Shown piece by piece: positions 15,369 to 24,279 of a stretch of DNA of 51,424 nucleotides; positions within the stretch are counted from its first letter, which is position 1; each line of letters opens with the position of its first letter. The stretch is from Methanobacteriota archaeon (GTDB lineage: Archaea; Thermoplasmatota; E2; DHVEG-1). The notes under the pieces were generated by a model. It was not told the origin of the DNA and searched no databases. It saw only the letters and a program-made list of their open reading frames with translations. The translations under genes were made by a program, and so were the position numbers. Where the stretch lies: assembly GCA_903930505.1 (NCBI GenBank), contig CAIYYQ010000239.1, forward strand, positions 1-51,424, in the 5' to 3' direction.

Positions 15369-18300
15369 GAGTTTTTCCTTCCTTTCTTTTTGTTGCTTTT
15401 AATCCCTGTCAGTTTCGCCATGTTCAACTCTTGCTGTGTAGGGTTGTATGCCATAATCGGTTTCCCGGTCTTGGCCTTCTCCTGCTTTGTAGCGGTCCTG
15501 AAGAACTGCATCCCCGTCATATCAGATACTTTATTCTGCGTATCCTTCTGCTGCAGCTCACGGACATCTTGATCGACATCAACCCAGTGGAGATAATCTT
15601 TCTTCTGTGGTTTGATCTCGAGGATCTGCTGGTTGCCGATTGCACGGAAGAACGGTTTCCCTTGTTTGAATCCACTCATCTCTTCTATCGGAGTGATGAT
15701 AGGTAGGATCTCCCGGAACAGGATCGAGGGTTTCGGTTTGTATTTTTTCTTGTGGATGTGAGTTGTGGATGGGTGATCTTCCCAAGGCCAGACGCGAGGC
15801 ATAGGATACGGGAGTTTGTTCGTGGGATAACCTCCAGCCGGGTAGGGGGTCCGTTCTGGGTATGGTGTTGTATCCGGGTATGGTACTCTCTCTGGATAAG
15901 TGATCCGTTCTGGATACAGTGTTTTGTCTGGATATATATTCAAGAACGGATAACCTCCGGCTTGATACATGGATTGCCCCGGATATGTGTTCTGTGGATA
16001 AGGTCTCAATCCTATTCCCGGATAACTGAGATCTGTAAATGATGTTGTTGGATACCGTGCGTTTTGTGCATTGGGTACAACTGCATATGGATATTGCAGC
16101 AATGCAGATCCCGCCGTTGCTATTCCCATCAGACTGACCCCTGACGGTTTCTCATTTAGTTGTGCAGGGTAATTCTCATTTCTGGATGGGGTGTGACCGA
16201 CATGCAACCCAAGCCCTGACACAAGACCTATATCAGCGGGACCGCGTGGCAACCCGAGAAGTATATCCCGTTTGATATACTGGCCAACATCTTCACCCAT
16301 CGTATTGAGATGCTTCGCAATAAGATCGGATCTCTCTTCCCATCGTTTACCAAGGTCATACTGTGCTTGTTTATATGCCAGAGATGCAATGCCTCTCGAT
16401 TCAGCATATATATCTACTAAATCGGTTACTGGTTTACCCCCTGTAAGAGCGGTGTGGTGAGTTCCTTTACCCGGAATATTTACAAAGGTCATAGGCTTCT
16501 CTCCCGCACTACCGGCCCCGAAAACACGACTTGCCTTCTTCTGAATAGTATCAGTGGGGGAATCTATCCATGTTTCAGTACCGGCAACATTCGCAACCGC
16601 CATACCTTTAACATCGGCATTAAACTCTAACGGATGAGCACCCATTGTATGCTCTTCTCCGGGTATCCCGAATGAGAAACCGCGCTTTTCTGGGGGAGGG
16701 GTTCTTTTAGGCAACCCCTTACTCTCATCAATACCCATAAACTCTCTTGTTACGATCTCCGGTTTGAGAGATCGATCTATCCCGACCAGTTTATCGATTT
16801 CCGAATAATCTAATATATTAGGCCTATTAGCAACACCCTCTAATTTTATCTCTTCAAAGGGTTCGATTCTATAATCATAACCTTTTGATTTACCCAGAAG
16901 ATCGATAATATTTGACATGCGTTCATATCGCATACCAAGATTGACCTCCCCCTCCTCATATGCTGTTTTCGAGATATAGTTTAATGTCGGAATAACTGAC
17001 TGGATATCTTTTGTGAACTTCGATCCAACGTTTAACATCTCTAAACTGGCTGCACCAGTAGCAAGGTTAAATTGAAATGCAGCTTGGAGCGTCCCCTTCT
17101 TTGAAACATCTACAGATCTGCTTAATCCCGACATAACATTATATTCCGGGGTTCCACCATAAACCGGGCCTGCAATCGAATCCCATTGTCGAACCAAAAC
17201 ACCGGTATGCTCTTCTATTGTATCAGCACCGAATATTTTATGGGTATCTGCTGTCATACCAACTTCTGCAATGTGGACTTTTGATTTTGGGGATGTGAAA
17301 GAATCGGGAAGTATCTCTGTTGGTTGTATCCCCGTTTTCGTTCCTCTACCCCCGTAACCAATATCTGCTCCGGTTAAAGATTTTGCAAGTAATGATTCTG
17401 GATGTATATACGCATCCATTCTATTCCCTCGCTTATCGACGGGCATAAGACTATTAGGGGTATTCAATAATGCTTTAACAGAGGGAGATAAATTCTGCAT
17501 TGTTATTACGGGTTGCCCCCTTCTGAATGCATCCCCAATCTCTACCGCAGCGCGATGCATCTCTTTTAGTGCAATCTCCGCATCTAAATCGGATTCACCT
17601 ACATAACGATATTTATCAGTCCCGACAACCCCTGCCATCTCCATAGAACCGACGAATTTGAGGTTTGTTCCAAGCCTGTTAAATACTTTGAACATTCCCA
17701 TCTGAGTTTCAGGAGTCAATGAAACATGTTCTACGGTTCCCAACAACTGCGCCTGTTTGTAATTCAATCCAGCAGATTCCTTTGCGATCCCATGATACAT
17801 ATCAACAAGTTCATGCAATCCCGGAGTGCTTTCTGTCTGCTTGAGTAGAACTTTTAATGCTGACACTTGCGCTGCTGATAGGGGTTCCTTTCCCGGCATA
17901 AATTCAGATGAAAACATTGTTGGTATATTATAAACATTCCCTTTTTTGAATTGCTTGAATATATCCATATCTACTATAGGCAACCCATTTTTAGACACGA
18001 TCTTTGTTTGAGTTTGTTCAATGAGATCAGCATCCCACAACGTATTACGAGCAGGTTGTATTGGCGTTCCTGAATATGCACCCATCAGCGAACTACGCAG
18101 ATCTTTCATCACGGCTTGACTGATACTTGCATCGAGATCACTACCCCTTGATACAACTTGCTCGCCTTTGTAAATTGGTAATATAGTATTTCTTGTAACG
18201 TCTGGTCCCCAATAATCAGGACGACCATCAGATCCAACAATCACAGCTCGATCTCCCGCAGCACCTAACGCCATATGAAGTCTGAGATTTGATTCATGTG

Positions 18301-20218
18301 TTGCACCGAGTTGTAACGTAGTTCCTTGTAACAAGGCTCCCACGGATGGATATTTTAATGTTGCATCGGTGATAGCAAGATCGCGGTTCAGAGTCATTAT
18401 TGATTTAGTGAATGGATCTGCCGATGCTTCGAATACCAATGTCTGAACGAGTTTTTGACCATTTGTTAATTCAAACGGAGCATACTTCACGCCCTCCCGT
18501 TGTAATTGACCGCCCACATCTGAAAAAGTGTCAACAAATCCCCGGGTTCCGATAAAACCGCGTGGTGTTATTTCTGCACCATATCCCATACCAGCAACTA
18601 CTCTCGGATTCATAATGCGGCTGGCTTCGACTGAAAGGAACACACCTTTGTTTGTCGAAGAGGATTGATCTACTAATCCAGCCTGATCGATGACACCTTG
18701 TAAAAAGGGAGAGTTAATTAATTTCGATTCGATAAATGCGCTCGTTGCACTCTCGTATGCGATCCCGCCCACAGTCGGTACTTCTGCAATATTTAATACC
18801 GGGTGTGGAACGTAATCCATAGCGCGGGTTAATGATGGGGCCGCTAAAGATTCGAACTCACTCCCAATTAGAAATCCCCCTGCGAGATTCCCGACAAACA
18901 TTTCAGGCCGCTTGGTTGCTTGGGTCAACATACTACCCCCCATCTCTTTAGCAGTGGGGATTATCTGCGCATTTCCCCATGCAGGATCTTTCCCGTAAAT
19001 ATACGACGCTCCAAGCACCGTAGGAACAAAAGAAACTAATTGTGGTACTGATTTTGCGACACCGAGAATCCCTTTAGCATAGATAGGTACATCTCCGAAC
19101 AGTGGGGATGATGGGATTGCGTCATTGATCGTATTGAAGAAATCCTCGGTGTTCTTTGACATCACGGCTCCGGCAGTAAACATACCAAAACCGATTGCAT
19201 CCATGAATCCTCCGTTATTTGCCGGAGAGAACCGCCCTGCCGGTACAGCGGGTGATGGATTTTTATAAATACCATCCATTCCCAGAATCCTCATTCCCAT
19301 TGGACCCGGAAGATCCATCACCATAGGATTATTAAGCGGTCTGATATTTACACCAAGATCAGGACGATAAACGCTCAAGCCGTTTTTACTGATATAGTCC
19401 GATTGCTGCGCACCATACTTTACAGGATAAAACCGCTCCATCAATTCAGTAGAGAGGCCGCTCTTTAATCTGATGTCCTCTATAGTATCCAAGTTCAACC
19501 GTGTTTTTTCCGGTGATGGTGCGGATACCTTTGGAGCGAGATTCAACCCGAGCGCCCGATTATTCCATGTGTCTATTTGCTGGTTAGACAACGCAGTTAA
19601 AGCAACAGCGCCCGATGGTTCATACATCCGTGCCTGTGCGATCTGATTGTAATAAGCGTCTGAACCAACCGGAAACGTAGGCGCGATATTCTCAAAGTAT
19701 CCCGGAGTTTTCATTGATACCGGATTAAAAATAGTATTCTGGGATGCAGCCAATTCTCTCGCAGCAACCGATTCAGATATATTTAATAACGCATTTCTTT
19801 GTGTATCTCTTTGTGCTTTTTGTGAGATATCCTGTGCGATATAATTCAATATATCTGTGCTACCATAGGCTTGTGCTATGGCCGCTGCCAGCGCAGTATT
19901 CCCCGCTTCCAAAGCGGTTCTTGTGGCAGCCTCAACCTGCTCCTGCGTTGCGCCTTTCCCAGAGAATCCACCAGCAAATCCTCCGCCAGCAGATGCACTC
20001 ATTATACCTACGTATGCAGCGCTGGCATTCGGATCGCCTGCGGGACCGTCATAAGTTGAAACACCCGGATTTGTCGAATGTGAATCACTACCGGGATCGG
20101 ATGAGTATCCCGGATCCGCTTCATCTCCACCGGATGAAAAACCGGCCTCTCCCGTTCCACCGACGGAGCACCCCCGTAGCATCCACACTTTTTTTAATCT
20201 TAACTCTGACCAGCCCAT
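15359..20218 (-). CDS. giant 1619-aa protein, putative virion or surface component
   Basis: Residues 1-110 are Gly/Ser/Asp-rich, low complexity. Residues about 330-430 hold two hydrophobic helices (DAIGFGMFTAGAVM; GVAKSVPQLVSFVPTVLGASYIYG). The central region has two RGSDLDA/ESDLDAE motifs, near 693 and 876; the second follows a VGSMEMAG segment and loosely recalls the GS...DxD site of nucleotidyltransferases. Residues about 1400-1475 are Tyr-Pro repeats (YPERTPYPAGG). The C-terminus is basic (NKKKGRKNSW). No signal peptide. It sits in the leftward membrane-protein operon, and an internal 117-bp block is duplicated just upstream. Structural protein or internal virion enzyme; not assigned. Confidence 0.6.
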   Translation of the reverse strand: MGWSELRLKKVWMLRGCSVGGTGEAGFSSGGDEADPGYSSDPGSDSHSTNPGVSTYDGPAGDPNASAAYVGIMSASAGGGFAGGFSGKGATQEQVEAATRTALEAGNTALAAAIAQAYGSTDILNYIAQDISQKAQRDTQRNALLNISESVAARELAASQNTIFNPVSMKTPGYFENIAPTFPVGSDAYYNQIAQARMYEPSGAVALTALSNQQIDTWNNRALGLNLAPKVSAPSPEKTRLNLDTIEDIRLKSGLSTELMERFYPVKYGAQQSDYISKNGLSVYRPDLGVNIRPLNNPMVMDLPGPMGMRILGMDGIYKNPSPAVPAGRFSPANNGGFMDAIGFGMFTAGAVMSKNTEDFFNTINDAIPSSPLFGDVPIYAKGILGVAKSVPQLVSFVPTVLGASYIYGKDPAWGNAQIIPTAKEMGGSMLTQATKRPEMFVGNLAGGFLIGSEFESLAAPSLTRAMDYVPHPVLNIAEVPTVGGIAYESATSAFIESKLINSPFLQGVIDQAGLVDQSSSTNKGVFLSVEASRIMNPRVVAGMGYGAEITPRGFIGTRGFVDTFSDVGGQLQREGVKYAPFELTNGQKLVQTLVFEASADPFTKSIMTLNRDLAITDATLKYPSVGALLQGTTLQLGATHESNLRLHMALGAAGDRAVIVGSDGRPDYWGPDVTRNTILPIYKGEQVVSRGSDLDASISQAVMKDLRSSLMGAYSGTPIQPARNTLWDADLIEQTQTKIVSKNGLPIVDMDIFKQFKKGNVYNIPTMFSSEFMPGKEPLSAAQVSALKVLLKQTESTPGLHELVDMYHGIAKESAGLNYKQAQLLGTVEHVSLTPETQMGMFKVFNRLGTNLKFVGSMEMAGVVGTDKYRYVGESDLDAEIALKEMHRAAVEIGDAFRRGQPVITMQNLSPSVKALLNTPNSLMPVDKRGNRMDAYIHPESLLAKSLTGADIGYGGRGTKTGIQPTEILPDSFTSPKSKVHIAEVGMTADTHKIFGADTIEEHTGVLVRQWDSIAGPVYGGTPEYNVMSGLSRSVDVSKKGTLQAAFQFNLATGAASLEMLNVGSKFTKDIQSVIPTLNYISKTAYEEGEVNLGMRYERMSNIIDLLGKSKGYDYRIEPFEEIKLEGVANRPNILDYSEIDKLVGIDRSLKPEIVTREFMGIDESKGLPKRTPPPEKRGFSFGIPGEEHTMGAHPLEFNADVKGMAVANVAGTETWIDSPTDTIQKKASRVFGAGSAGEKPMTFVNIPGKGTHHTALTGGKPVTDLVDIYAESRGIASLAYKQAQYDLGKRWEERSDLIAKHLNTMGEDVGQYIKRDILLGLPRGPADIGLVSGLGLHVGHTPSRNENYPAQLNEKPSGVSLMGIATAGSALLQYPYAVVPNAQNARYPTTSFTDLSYPGIGLRPYPQNTYPGQSMYQAGGYPFLNIYPDKTLYPERITYPERVPYPDTTPYPERTPYPAGGYPTNKLPYPMPRVWPWEDHPSTTHIHKKKYKPKPSILFREILPIITPIEEMSGFKQGKPFFRAIGNQQILEIKPQKKDYLHWVDVDQDVRELQQKDTQNKVSDMTGMQFFRTATKQEKAKTGKPIMAYNPTQQELNMAKLTGIKSNKKKGRKNSWF
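17430..17546. repeat. 117-bp exact direct repeat, internal copy
   Basis: Encodes residues about 891-930 of the giant protein (VEIGDAFRRGQPVITMQN...). Identical over 117 bases to 20264-20380. Confidence 0.9.
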
Positions 20219-20394
20219 CAGAATACCTCTGATACGTTGGGGATTCGTGTCGTCAGATTTCCGCGCTTATCGACGGGCATAAGACTATTAGGGGTATTCA
20301 ATAATGCTTTAACAGAGGGAGATAAATTCTGCATTGTTATTACGGGTTGCCCCCTTCTGAATGCATCCCCAATCTCTACCACAGGATCGGCCAT
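20218..20394 (-). CDS. 58-aa ORF made mostly of a duplicated segment
   Basis: Start at 20394 (MADPV) directly follows the upstream stop (TGAGATG), and its stop overlaps the giant gene's ATG. Residues 6-45 are the exact duplicate of an internal segment of the 1619-aa protein in the same frame; only the first five and last dozen residues differ. The copied block is 39 codons, so it preserved the frame. It may be a remnant or a fresh rearrangement rather than a functional gene. Confidence 0.4.
   Translation of the reverse strand: MADPVVEIGDAFRRGQPVITMQNLSPSVKALLNTPNSLMPVDKRGNLTTRIPNVSEVF
20264..20380. repeat. 117-bp exact direct repeat, upstream copy
   Basis: Second copy of the 17430-17546 block, 2834 bases away, same orientation, lying in the short ORF just before the giant gene. 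Confidence 0.9.
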
Positions 20395-20395
20395 C

Positions 20396-20905
20396 TCATT
20401 TCCCCCGTCCAAGTAAACTTCTCGACATCCCATTCAGATTACTCAACCCTCTCATAATACTCTCATCAGGAGTAGGTTTATGGAATGCTTTCTTAAACGA
20501 AGTAGGCCATTTCTTTACCGGCACCCCGGTTTGTATCCCACCGGAATACAAGATAGATGCAACATTCTTCAGAGGCGGTTTCTGGATCTTCTGAACATAT
20601 GGCTTTGTGCTTACAGGTATCGGTCTTTGAACTTGAGGCATTGGAGTTGGCATTATCACTTGTTTAAGAAAAGCAGGATTCTGAACAATCTGCTGGCCGG
20701 CAGACACCCTCTGGAGATCCCCCATCGGCACTATTCCGAGAGATTGATTGCGTGTCCCGATAACTCCGGGCTGCTGCCCGACATAATCCATCATATTCTG
20801 TAAACGAGCGAGTGTCTGTTGATCCTTCAATTGCCGGTTCCTTAACGCATCTGCTCTATCATCCCGATCATTAACATAGTGATAAGCAGCAGAATCTTCG
20901 GACAT
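20396..20905 (-). CDS. hypothetical 169-aa protein
   Basis: ATG at 20905 preferred; a TTG two codons earlier is also in frame. N-terminal charged helix (DRDDRADALRNRQLKDQQTLARLQNMMDYV), then a Gln/Pro/Val-rich middle (MPTPMPQVQRPIPV) and a basic C-terminus (KKWPTSFKKAF). A TATA-like TTTTAATATG lies about 30 bases upstream, so it may start its own transcript after the GGA repeat. Function unknown; possibly an accessory to the giant protein. Confidence 0.5.
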   Translation of the reverse strand: MSEDSAAYHYVNDRDDRADALRNRQLKDQQTLARLQNMMDYVGQQPGVIGTRNQSLGIVPMGDLQRVSAGQQIVQNPAFLKQVIMPTPMPQVQRPIPVSTKPYVQKIQKPPLKNVASILYSGGIQTGVPVKKWPTSFKKAFHKPTPDESIMRGLSNLNGMSRSLLGRGK

Positions 20906-20969
20906 AATCAAACATGGATATAGTGTTTGACCATATTAAAAGTATTGTGCAAAAAAGGGATTATGGGTA

Positions 20970-21357
20970 ATCATTGAATCCATTAAATCCATTCCTATCC
21001 ATTCCGATCCATTCCGATCCTGTCCCCTCCACCCCCCTCCTTTCCCATCCCCTCCTTTCCCATCCATGAAATCCATTCCCTTCCATTCCCATCCTCTCCC
21101 CTCCCCTCCAGTCCCTTCCGCTCCAGTCCATGAAATCCATTCCAATCCCCTCCTTTCCCATCCACTCCATTCCATTCCATGAAATCCCATCCTTTCCTGT
21201 CCGGTCCTCTCCAATCCATTCCATTCCTTTCCGGTCCTCTCCCGTCCTTTCCTCTCCGGTCCCCTCCGGTCCGATCCCTTGAATCCACTCCTTTCCTATC
21301 CGGTCCTCTCCATTCCTTTCCAATCCCCTCCCTTCCGGTCCAGTCCACGAATCCCAA
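20970..21357. repeat. degenerate pentamer (TCCNN) repeat tract
   Basis: Nearly 390 bases in which TCC recurs about every five bases on the + strand (GGA on the - strand), broken a few times by TCCATGAAATCC. The + strand is strongly pyrimidine-rich. All three - strand frames stay open, giving spurious Gly/Arg/Glu/Trp ORFs. The tract lies between a gene end at 21369 and a gene start at 20905, so it would be transcribed as GGA-rich RNA. Confidence 0.9.
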
Positions 21358-21368
21358 TAAAAAAAATA

Positions 21369-21974
21369 TTACTTCTTGATAGAGAACTCAAACGTTCCAT
21401 ATCTTGGACGATAATCGCTCAGTCCGATCTTGGTCCCGGCAAGGGCAAGGATATGAATAATATCATCCATATTGAAAATGGTATCATCGGCAATGATATC
21501 AAATTCAATCCACCACTTGTTAAAGCGCGGGCGGGTTCGCATAATTGTTGATTGGTTCACACCTACCCCGCGAGAATCAAAGAAGTCCTCACCATCGACT
21601 TTATCTCCAGAAAATGCAATCTTCTTCAATCCGTCGAGATCGCGGGGTCCGTTGTATCCGAGCGGAATCTCAAGCGGGAATACCCGAACAGATTGTTTAA
21701 CATCAGTCCCTTTCTTTAATTTCTTTGCAGCATCACGGAGCATCCCTTCCACATTGATTGATGGAACAAATGGACCGATCCCGTCATCGAAATACAATCC
21801 CGCCTCCCACTCAATCTTTGAGAGTGCCTCGTAATCCTCATCGGTTTTCTTACGCTTCCCGGTGATCGCCTTCATCGCCTTTGCGAATTTGTTGAGTGGG
21901 TTGCATGTCTGATTGCTGTGCATGAGCATCGGTTGGATGCCGTCAAGTCTTACTTTAACTGTAAAGTCTGCCAT
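21369..21974 (-). CDS. conserved virus-type protein of unknown function
   Basis: 201 residues. The layout MLMHSNQTCNPL, GKRKKTDEDYEALSKIEWEAGLYFDD, then PSINVEGMLRDAAKK, MRTRPRF and a final YRPRYGTFEFS matches a family I recognise from tailed phages and archaeal viruses. The family is usually annotated hypothetical and has some RAMP/Cas7-like character. The closing G-x-x-RPRYG-F motif is its best marker. This is one of the few genes here that tie the element to known viruses. The role is unknown; nucleic-acid binding is a reasonable guess. Confidence 0.6.
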   Translation of the reverse strand: MADFTVKVRLDGIQPMLMHSNQTCNPLNKFAKAMKAITGKRKKTDEDYEALSKIEWEAGLYFDDGIGPFVPSINVEGMLRDAAKKLKKGTDVKQSVRVFPLEIPLGYNGPRDLDGLKKIAFSGDKVDGEDFFDSRGVGVNQSTIMRTRPRFNKWWIEFDIIADDTIFNMDDIIHILALAGTKIGLSDYRPRYGTFEFSIKK

Positions 21975-21976
21975 GA

Positions 21977-22288
21977 TTAATCACCTTTAGATTTGTTGTT
22001 CTGATTGCATACGTAGCACACCATAGAATTTCGTTTCATTGGGGTTGTGAACGGAGTTTCAAATTCTGTTTTACAAACAAGACATGTAATCTTCATAATC
22101 CCGTTCTGTATTGAAATTTCAGATGTTGGGGTATTAGAGATAGTTGCGTTCAAGCAAATGGGGCATTGATATCTCTTGTATAAATGATTGCCCTTTCGAT
22201 ACAACCCCTTTGGTCGTAACGATACACTGCATTGCTCGCACACAACGCCAGTATCGCCAACGAACCCATATGACTTTCTGATCGCCAC
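21977..22288 (-). CDS. double zinc-ribbon protein, 103 aa
   Basis: Two ribbons: CEQC (residues 17-20) with CPIC (42-45), and CLVC (71-74) with CYVC (93-96). Ends two bases before the next gene and overlaps the upstream stop. Probably a nucleic-acid-binding partner of its neighbours. Confidence 0.6.
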   Translation of the reverse strand: MAIRKSYGFVGDTGVVCEQCSVSLRPKGLYRKGNHLYKRYQCPICLNATISNTPTSEISIQNGIMKITCLVCKTEFETPFTTPMKRNSMVCYVCNQNNKSKGD

Positions 22289-22770
22289 TATTCCACCTTT
22301 CCGTTTGCGCCTTTTGCGAGCATTTTTTGTTTCCTCTGAATCCCTGCAAGTTCTTTTACTTCCGTTGCTGCGGATACCAGATGAACATACGTCCTTCCCA
22401 TATGGGTAGTAATCGCCTCGATCTTCTGTTGCGTACCGTGTTCCATCTTCTGAAGGGGCGCATCATAAATCTTATTAATGCCCCGCTTCAGCGTATCAGC
22501 AGAGCGTTTTGTATCCTCATAAGCCGCTCGCGGATACTCATCCGGTTTAAGGACATAATAACCCTTATTGTAAACGCACTCAATACGCTTACCCACGCCT
22601 GCAAGCGCATCACTCGCACTATTCATAGCGGAGTAATACTCCTTGCTTCCATAGTCCACTCCGAGGATAAGAGCGATTTCAAGATGCTCATGGAAACTTC
22701 CATATTCCCATTCCGATGCAATTTTAACAAGTTCTTTCCATACTGGAAATAAAACCACGTCGTCTGTCAT
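22288..22770 (-). CDS. hypothetical 160-aa alpha-helical protein
   Basis: Starts WKELVKIASEWEYGSFHEHLEIALILGVDYGSKEYYSAMNSASDAL and continues with YNKGYYVLKPDEYPRAAYEDTKRS and a long helix ending in a basic tail. The N-terminal half reads like a compact helical or winged-helix domain. It is followed directly by the double zinc-ribbon protein and then the conserved virus-type protein, so the three probably act together. Function unknown. Confidence 0.5.
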   Translation of the reverse strand: MTDDVVLFPVWKELVKIASEWEYGSFHEHLEIALILGVDYGSKEYYSAMNSASDALAGVGKRIECVYNKGYYVLKPDEYPRAAYEDTKRSADTLKRGINKIYDAPLQKMEHGTQQKIEAITTHMGRTYVHLVSAATEVKELAGIQRKQKMLAKGANGKVE

Positions 22771-22822
22771 AATTGATCACATCCCATTTGTTGTCTGTAT
22801 CTTAAACTTTGTCATTGACTGA

Positions 22823-22954
22823 TCAATCCACCTTTACATGATGACAGATCAGCGTTGGTACGAATGGAAGTCTTTTCTTCTTACAGTTCTCGCGTGATGG
22901 TTTGTTACATGTTCCATCAGCATTCAGGTGTTCACATTTCTGTGTCTTTGCCAT
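22823..22954 (-). CDS. Cys/His mini-protein, 43 aa
   Basis: CEHLNADGTC then a CKKKR segment and a final ICHHV: a Cx(8)C...C...CHH pattern consistent with a zinc site. Preceded by a well-placed TATA box, so it is the first gene of a sub-operon running to 21369. Confidence 0.5.
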   Translation of the reverse strand: MAKTQKCEHLNADGTCNKPSRENCKKKRLPFVPTLICHHVKVD

Positions 22955-22973
22955 ATACTATACTTGTCTTAAA

Positions 22974-22984
22974 GATATTTAAAG
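22974..22984 (-). promoter_or_regulatory. TATA-type promoter
   Basis: CTTTAAATATC on the - strand lies 20-30 bases before the ATG at 22954, giving a nearly leaderless transcript. Confidence 0.45.
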
Positions 22985-23011
22985 GTATGTTAAATCAACT
23001 TAAAAAAGAAA

Positions 23012-23218
23012 TTAAAGATATCTGTTCATCCGATCAACACCGGAAAACAACCCGCCCCCGCCTTGCTGTTGAGGAGGTTGTTCCCCTGCAGAATGTCTTT
23101 GAGCATGTTCAGGACAAAAGTAAAGTCCACCCCTACGGGCGAGCTGTGCAGGTTCAAGCGGCGGGGATGTACGGGGGCATCCCGGCCATGAGCAATGATA
23201 CTGTTGTGGCATTTTAAC
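23012..23218 (-). CDS. Cys/His-rich protein, 68 aa
   Basis: The start at 23218 overlaps the upstream stop (ATGGTTAA); an in-frame ATG at 23236 exists. YHCSWPGCPRTSP then FCPEHAQRH forms a C-C...C-H zinc knuckle, followed by a Gln/Gly-rich linker and a short aromatic end (LFSGVDRMNRYL). Function unknown. Confidence 0.5.
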   Translation of the reverse strand, partial: VKMPQQYHCSWPGCPRTSPPLEPAQLARRGGLYFCPEHAQRHSAGEQPPQQQGGGGLFSGVDRMNRYL

Positions 23219-23387
23219 CATACTTCCTTCGGGCATCCTTCAATTTCATCGACCCGATATTCCGGTGATCCTCCCGGATAGTAACAATAAGATTCTCATC
23301 AAGAGGAATGGTCTTCGTACCCAGAGACTCGATCCTGAACTCTTTAGGGAGTCTTACAACGATCTCAATCTCTTTTCTGCGGTACAT
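23214..23387 (-). CDS. hypothetical 57-aa basic protein
   Basis: Short beta-like N-terminus (KEIEIVVRLPKEFRIESLGTKTIPL) and a basic C-terminus (KLKDARRKYG). Overlaps the next gene. Possibly a small DNA-binding or assembly protein. Confidence 0.5.
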   Translation of the reverse strand: MYRRKEIEIVVRLPKEFRIESLGTKTIPLDENLIVTIREDHRNIGSMKLKDARRKYG

Positions 23388-23436
23388 ACTTATCTAACTC
23401 CTTTATTGCTCAAATCACTTAATCTTTCGCTCATGA

Positions 23437-24279
23437 TCAAAGTCCTATCGCTACTATTGCGACAGCCCCCACAGCACAGATCAGCATAACCGCGATGATA
23501 TATGGCAACATATTCTGAAACTTCCGCTTCGCCGCTTCAGACGGTTTCTTACTCTCGTAAATATCATGGCACTCCCCGTTAATATTTGATTCAGGAATAT
23601 CAGTACCATAACCGAGGAACTCCGAGATCTGACAGGAAGTAAAGAACTGTTTAACTATCGGATTCTCTATGGTGTAGTCTTTAGGATTGATCTTCGCTTT
23701 CATCTCGGCATAAGTCTTAAACCCGCTACGATTCATCCAGTCTTTAAGGCGGGGATCAAACGATTTAGGATCATTATGATTCGCAGGAGTCATCGAAGAG
23801 AATAAAATTGCCTGTTCAAGTGCATCGATATTTCCATAACCCTCTGTCTTCAGTTGATTACATGCTTTTTGAAAACGTGGATCTTCAAGCACTTTAACAT
23901 CTGCATCAACAATATCCCACGGCAGACCAGTAAAGTAGAAATTCCCCGGATAACATTTCAGGAATGGTTCAGGGAAATACTTCTTGCGATGTTTTGGGTC
24001 AGATGGATCCGGGCGTAGGAAATAAAAAACTCCATTCTTCTTACGGAATCTTTTATCAGGTTTGATCTCGCGGGTCAATCGATCAACAAGACATACAATA
24101 GGCTCATGGGTTACTAACCGCGCCCAGACAAACGACCATGCCGGACGGAATAGGATTAACATTGCCAAAATAATGAGCGGTGCTACGACTATCGATAGAG
24201 CCTGATAGATCACGAACTGCTGCTGTAACTGTGTCCATGTTTGTAGTGAGGGTAATACTGTCCATGTAGCATCAGTCAT
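23437..24279 (-). CDS. membrane protein, paralogue B (280 aa)
   Basis: N-terminal hydrophobic segment at about 28-55 (ALSIVVAPLIILAMLILFRPAWSFVWARL), a large soluble domain of about 190 residues (PGNFYFTGLPWDIVDADVKVLEDPRFQKACNQL), and a C-terminal helix at 254-280. The upstream gene has the same plan and matching sub-motifs (NFYFTGLPWDIV versus SFFFMGCPFDIV; RFQKACNQLKTEGY versus IMNKYIVSLNAQGY). No signal peptide cleavage is obvious. A paired membrane scaffold of a virion or secretion-like machine is the likely role. Confidence 0.6.
   Translation of the reverse strand: MTDATWTVLPSLQTWTQLQQQFVIYQALSIVVAPLIILAMLILFRPAWSFVWARLVTHEPIVCLVDRLTREIKPDKRFRKKNGVFYFLRPDPSDPKHRKKYFPEPFLKCYPGNFYFTGLPWDIVDADVKVLEDPRFQKACNQLKTEGYGNIDALEQAILFSSMTPANHNDPKSFDPRLKDWMNRSGFKTYAEMKAKINPKDYTIENPIVKQFFTSCQISEFLGYGTDIPESNINGECHDIYESKKPSEAAKRKFQNMLPYIIAVMLICAVGAVAIVAIGL

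Noticed and set aside
19744..20232. 162-aa + strand ORF antisense to the 1619-aa gene
   Set aside because: Low-complexity His/Leu/Pro content and no promoter or ribosome site; the opposite frame is the long gene.
20936..21357. Three overlapping - strand ORFs rich in Gly, Glu, Arg and Trp
   Set aside because: They arise because a GGANN pentamer repeat has almost no stop codons in any - strand frame; the three are equally open and none has a unique domain.
20970..21357. Contamination by human satellite III (CATTCC-like repeat)
   Set aside because: The pentamer is highly varied rather than CATTCC, and it sits between intact element genes.
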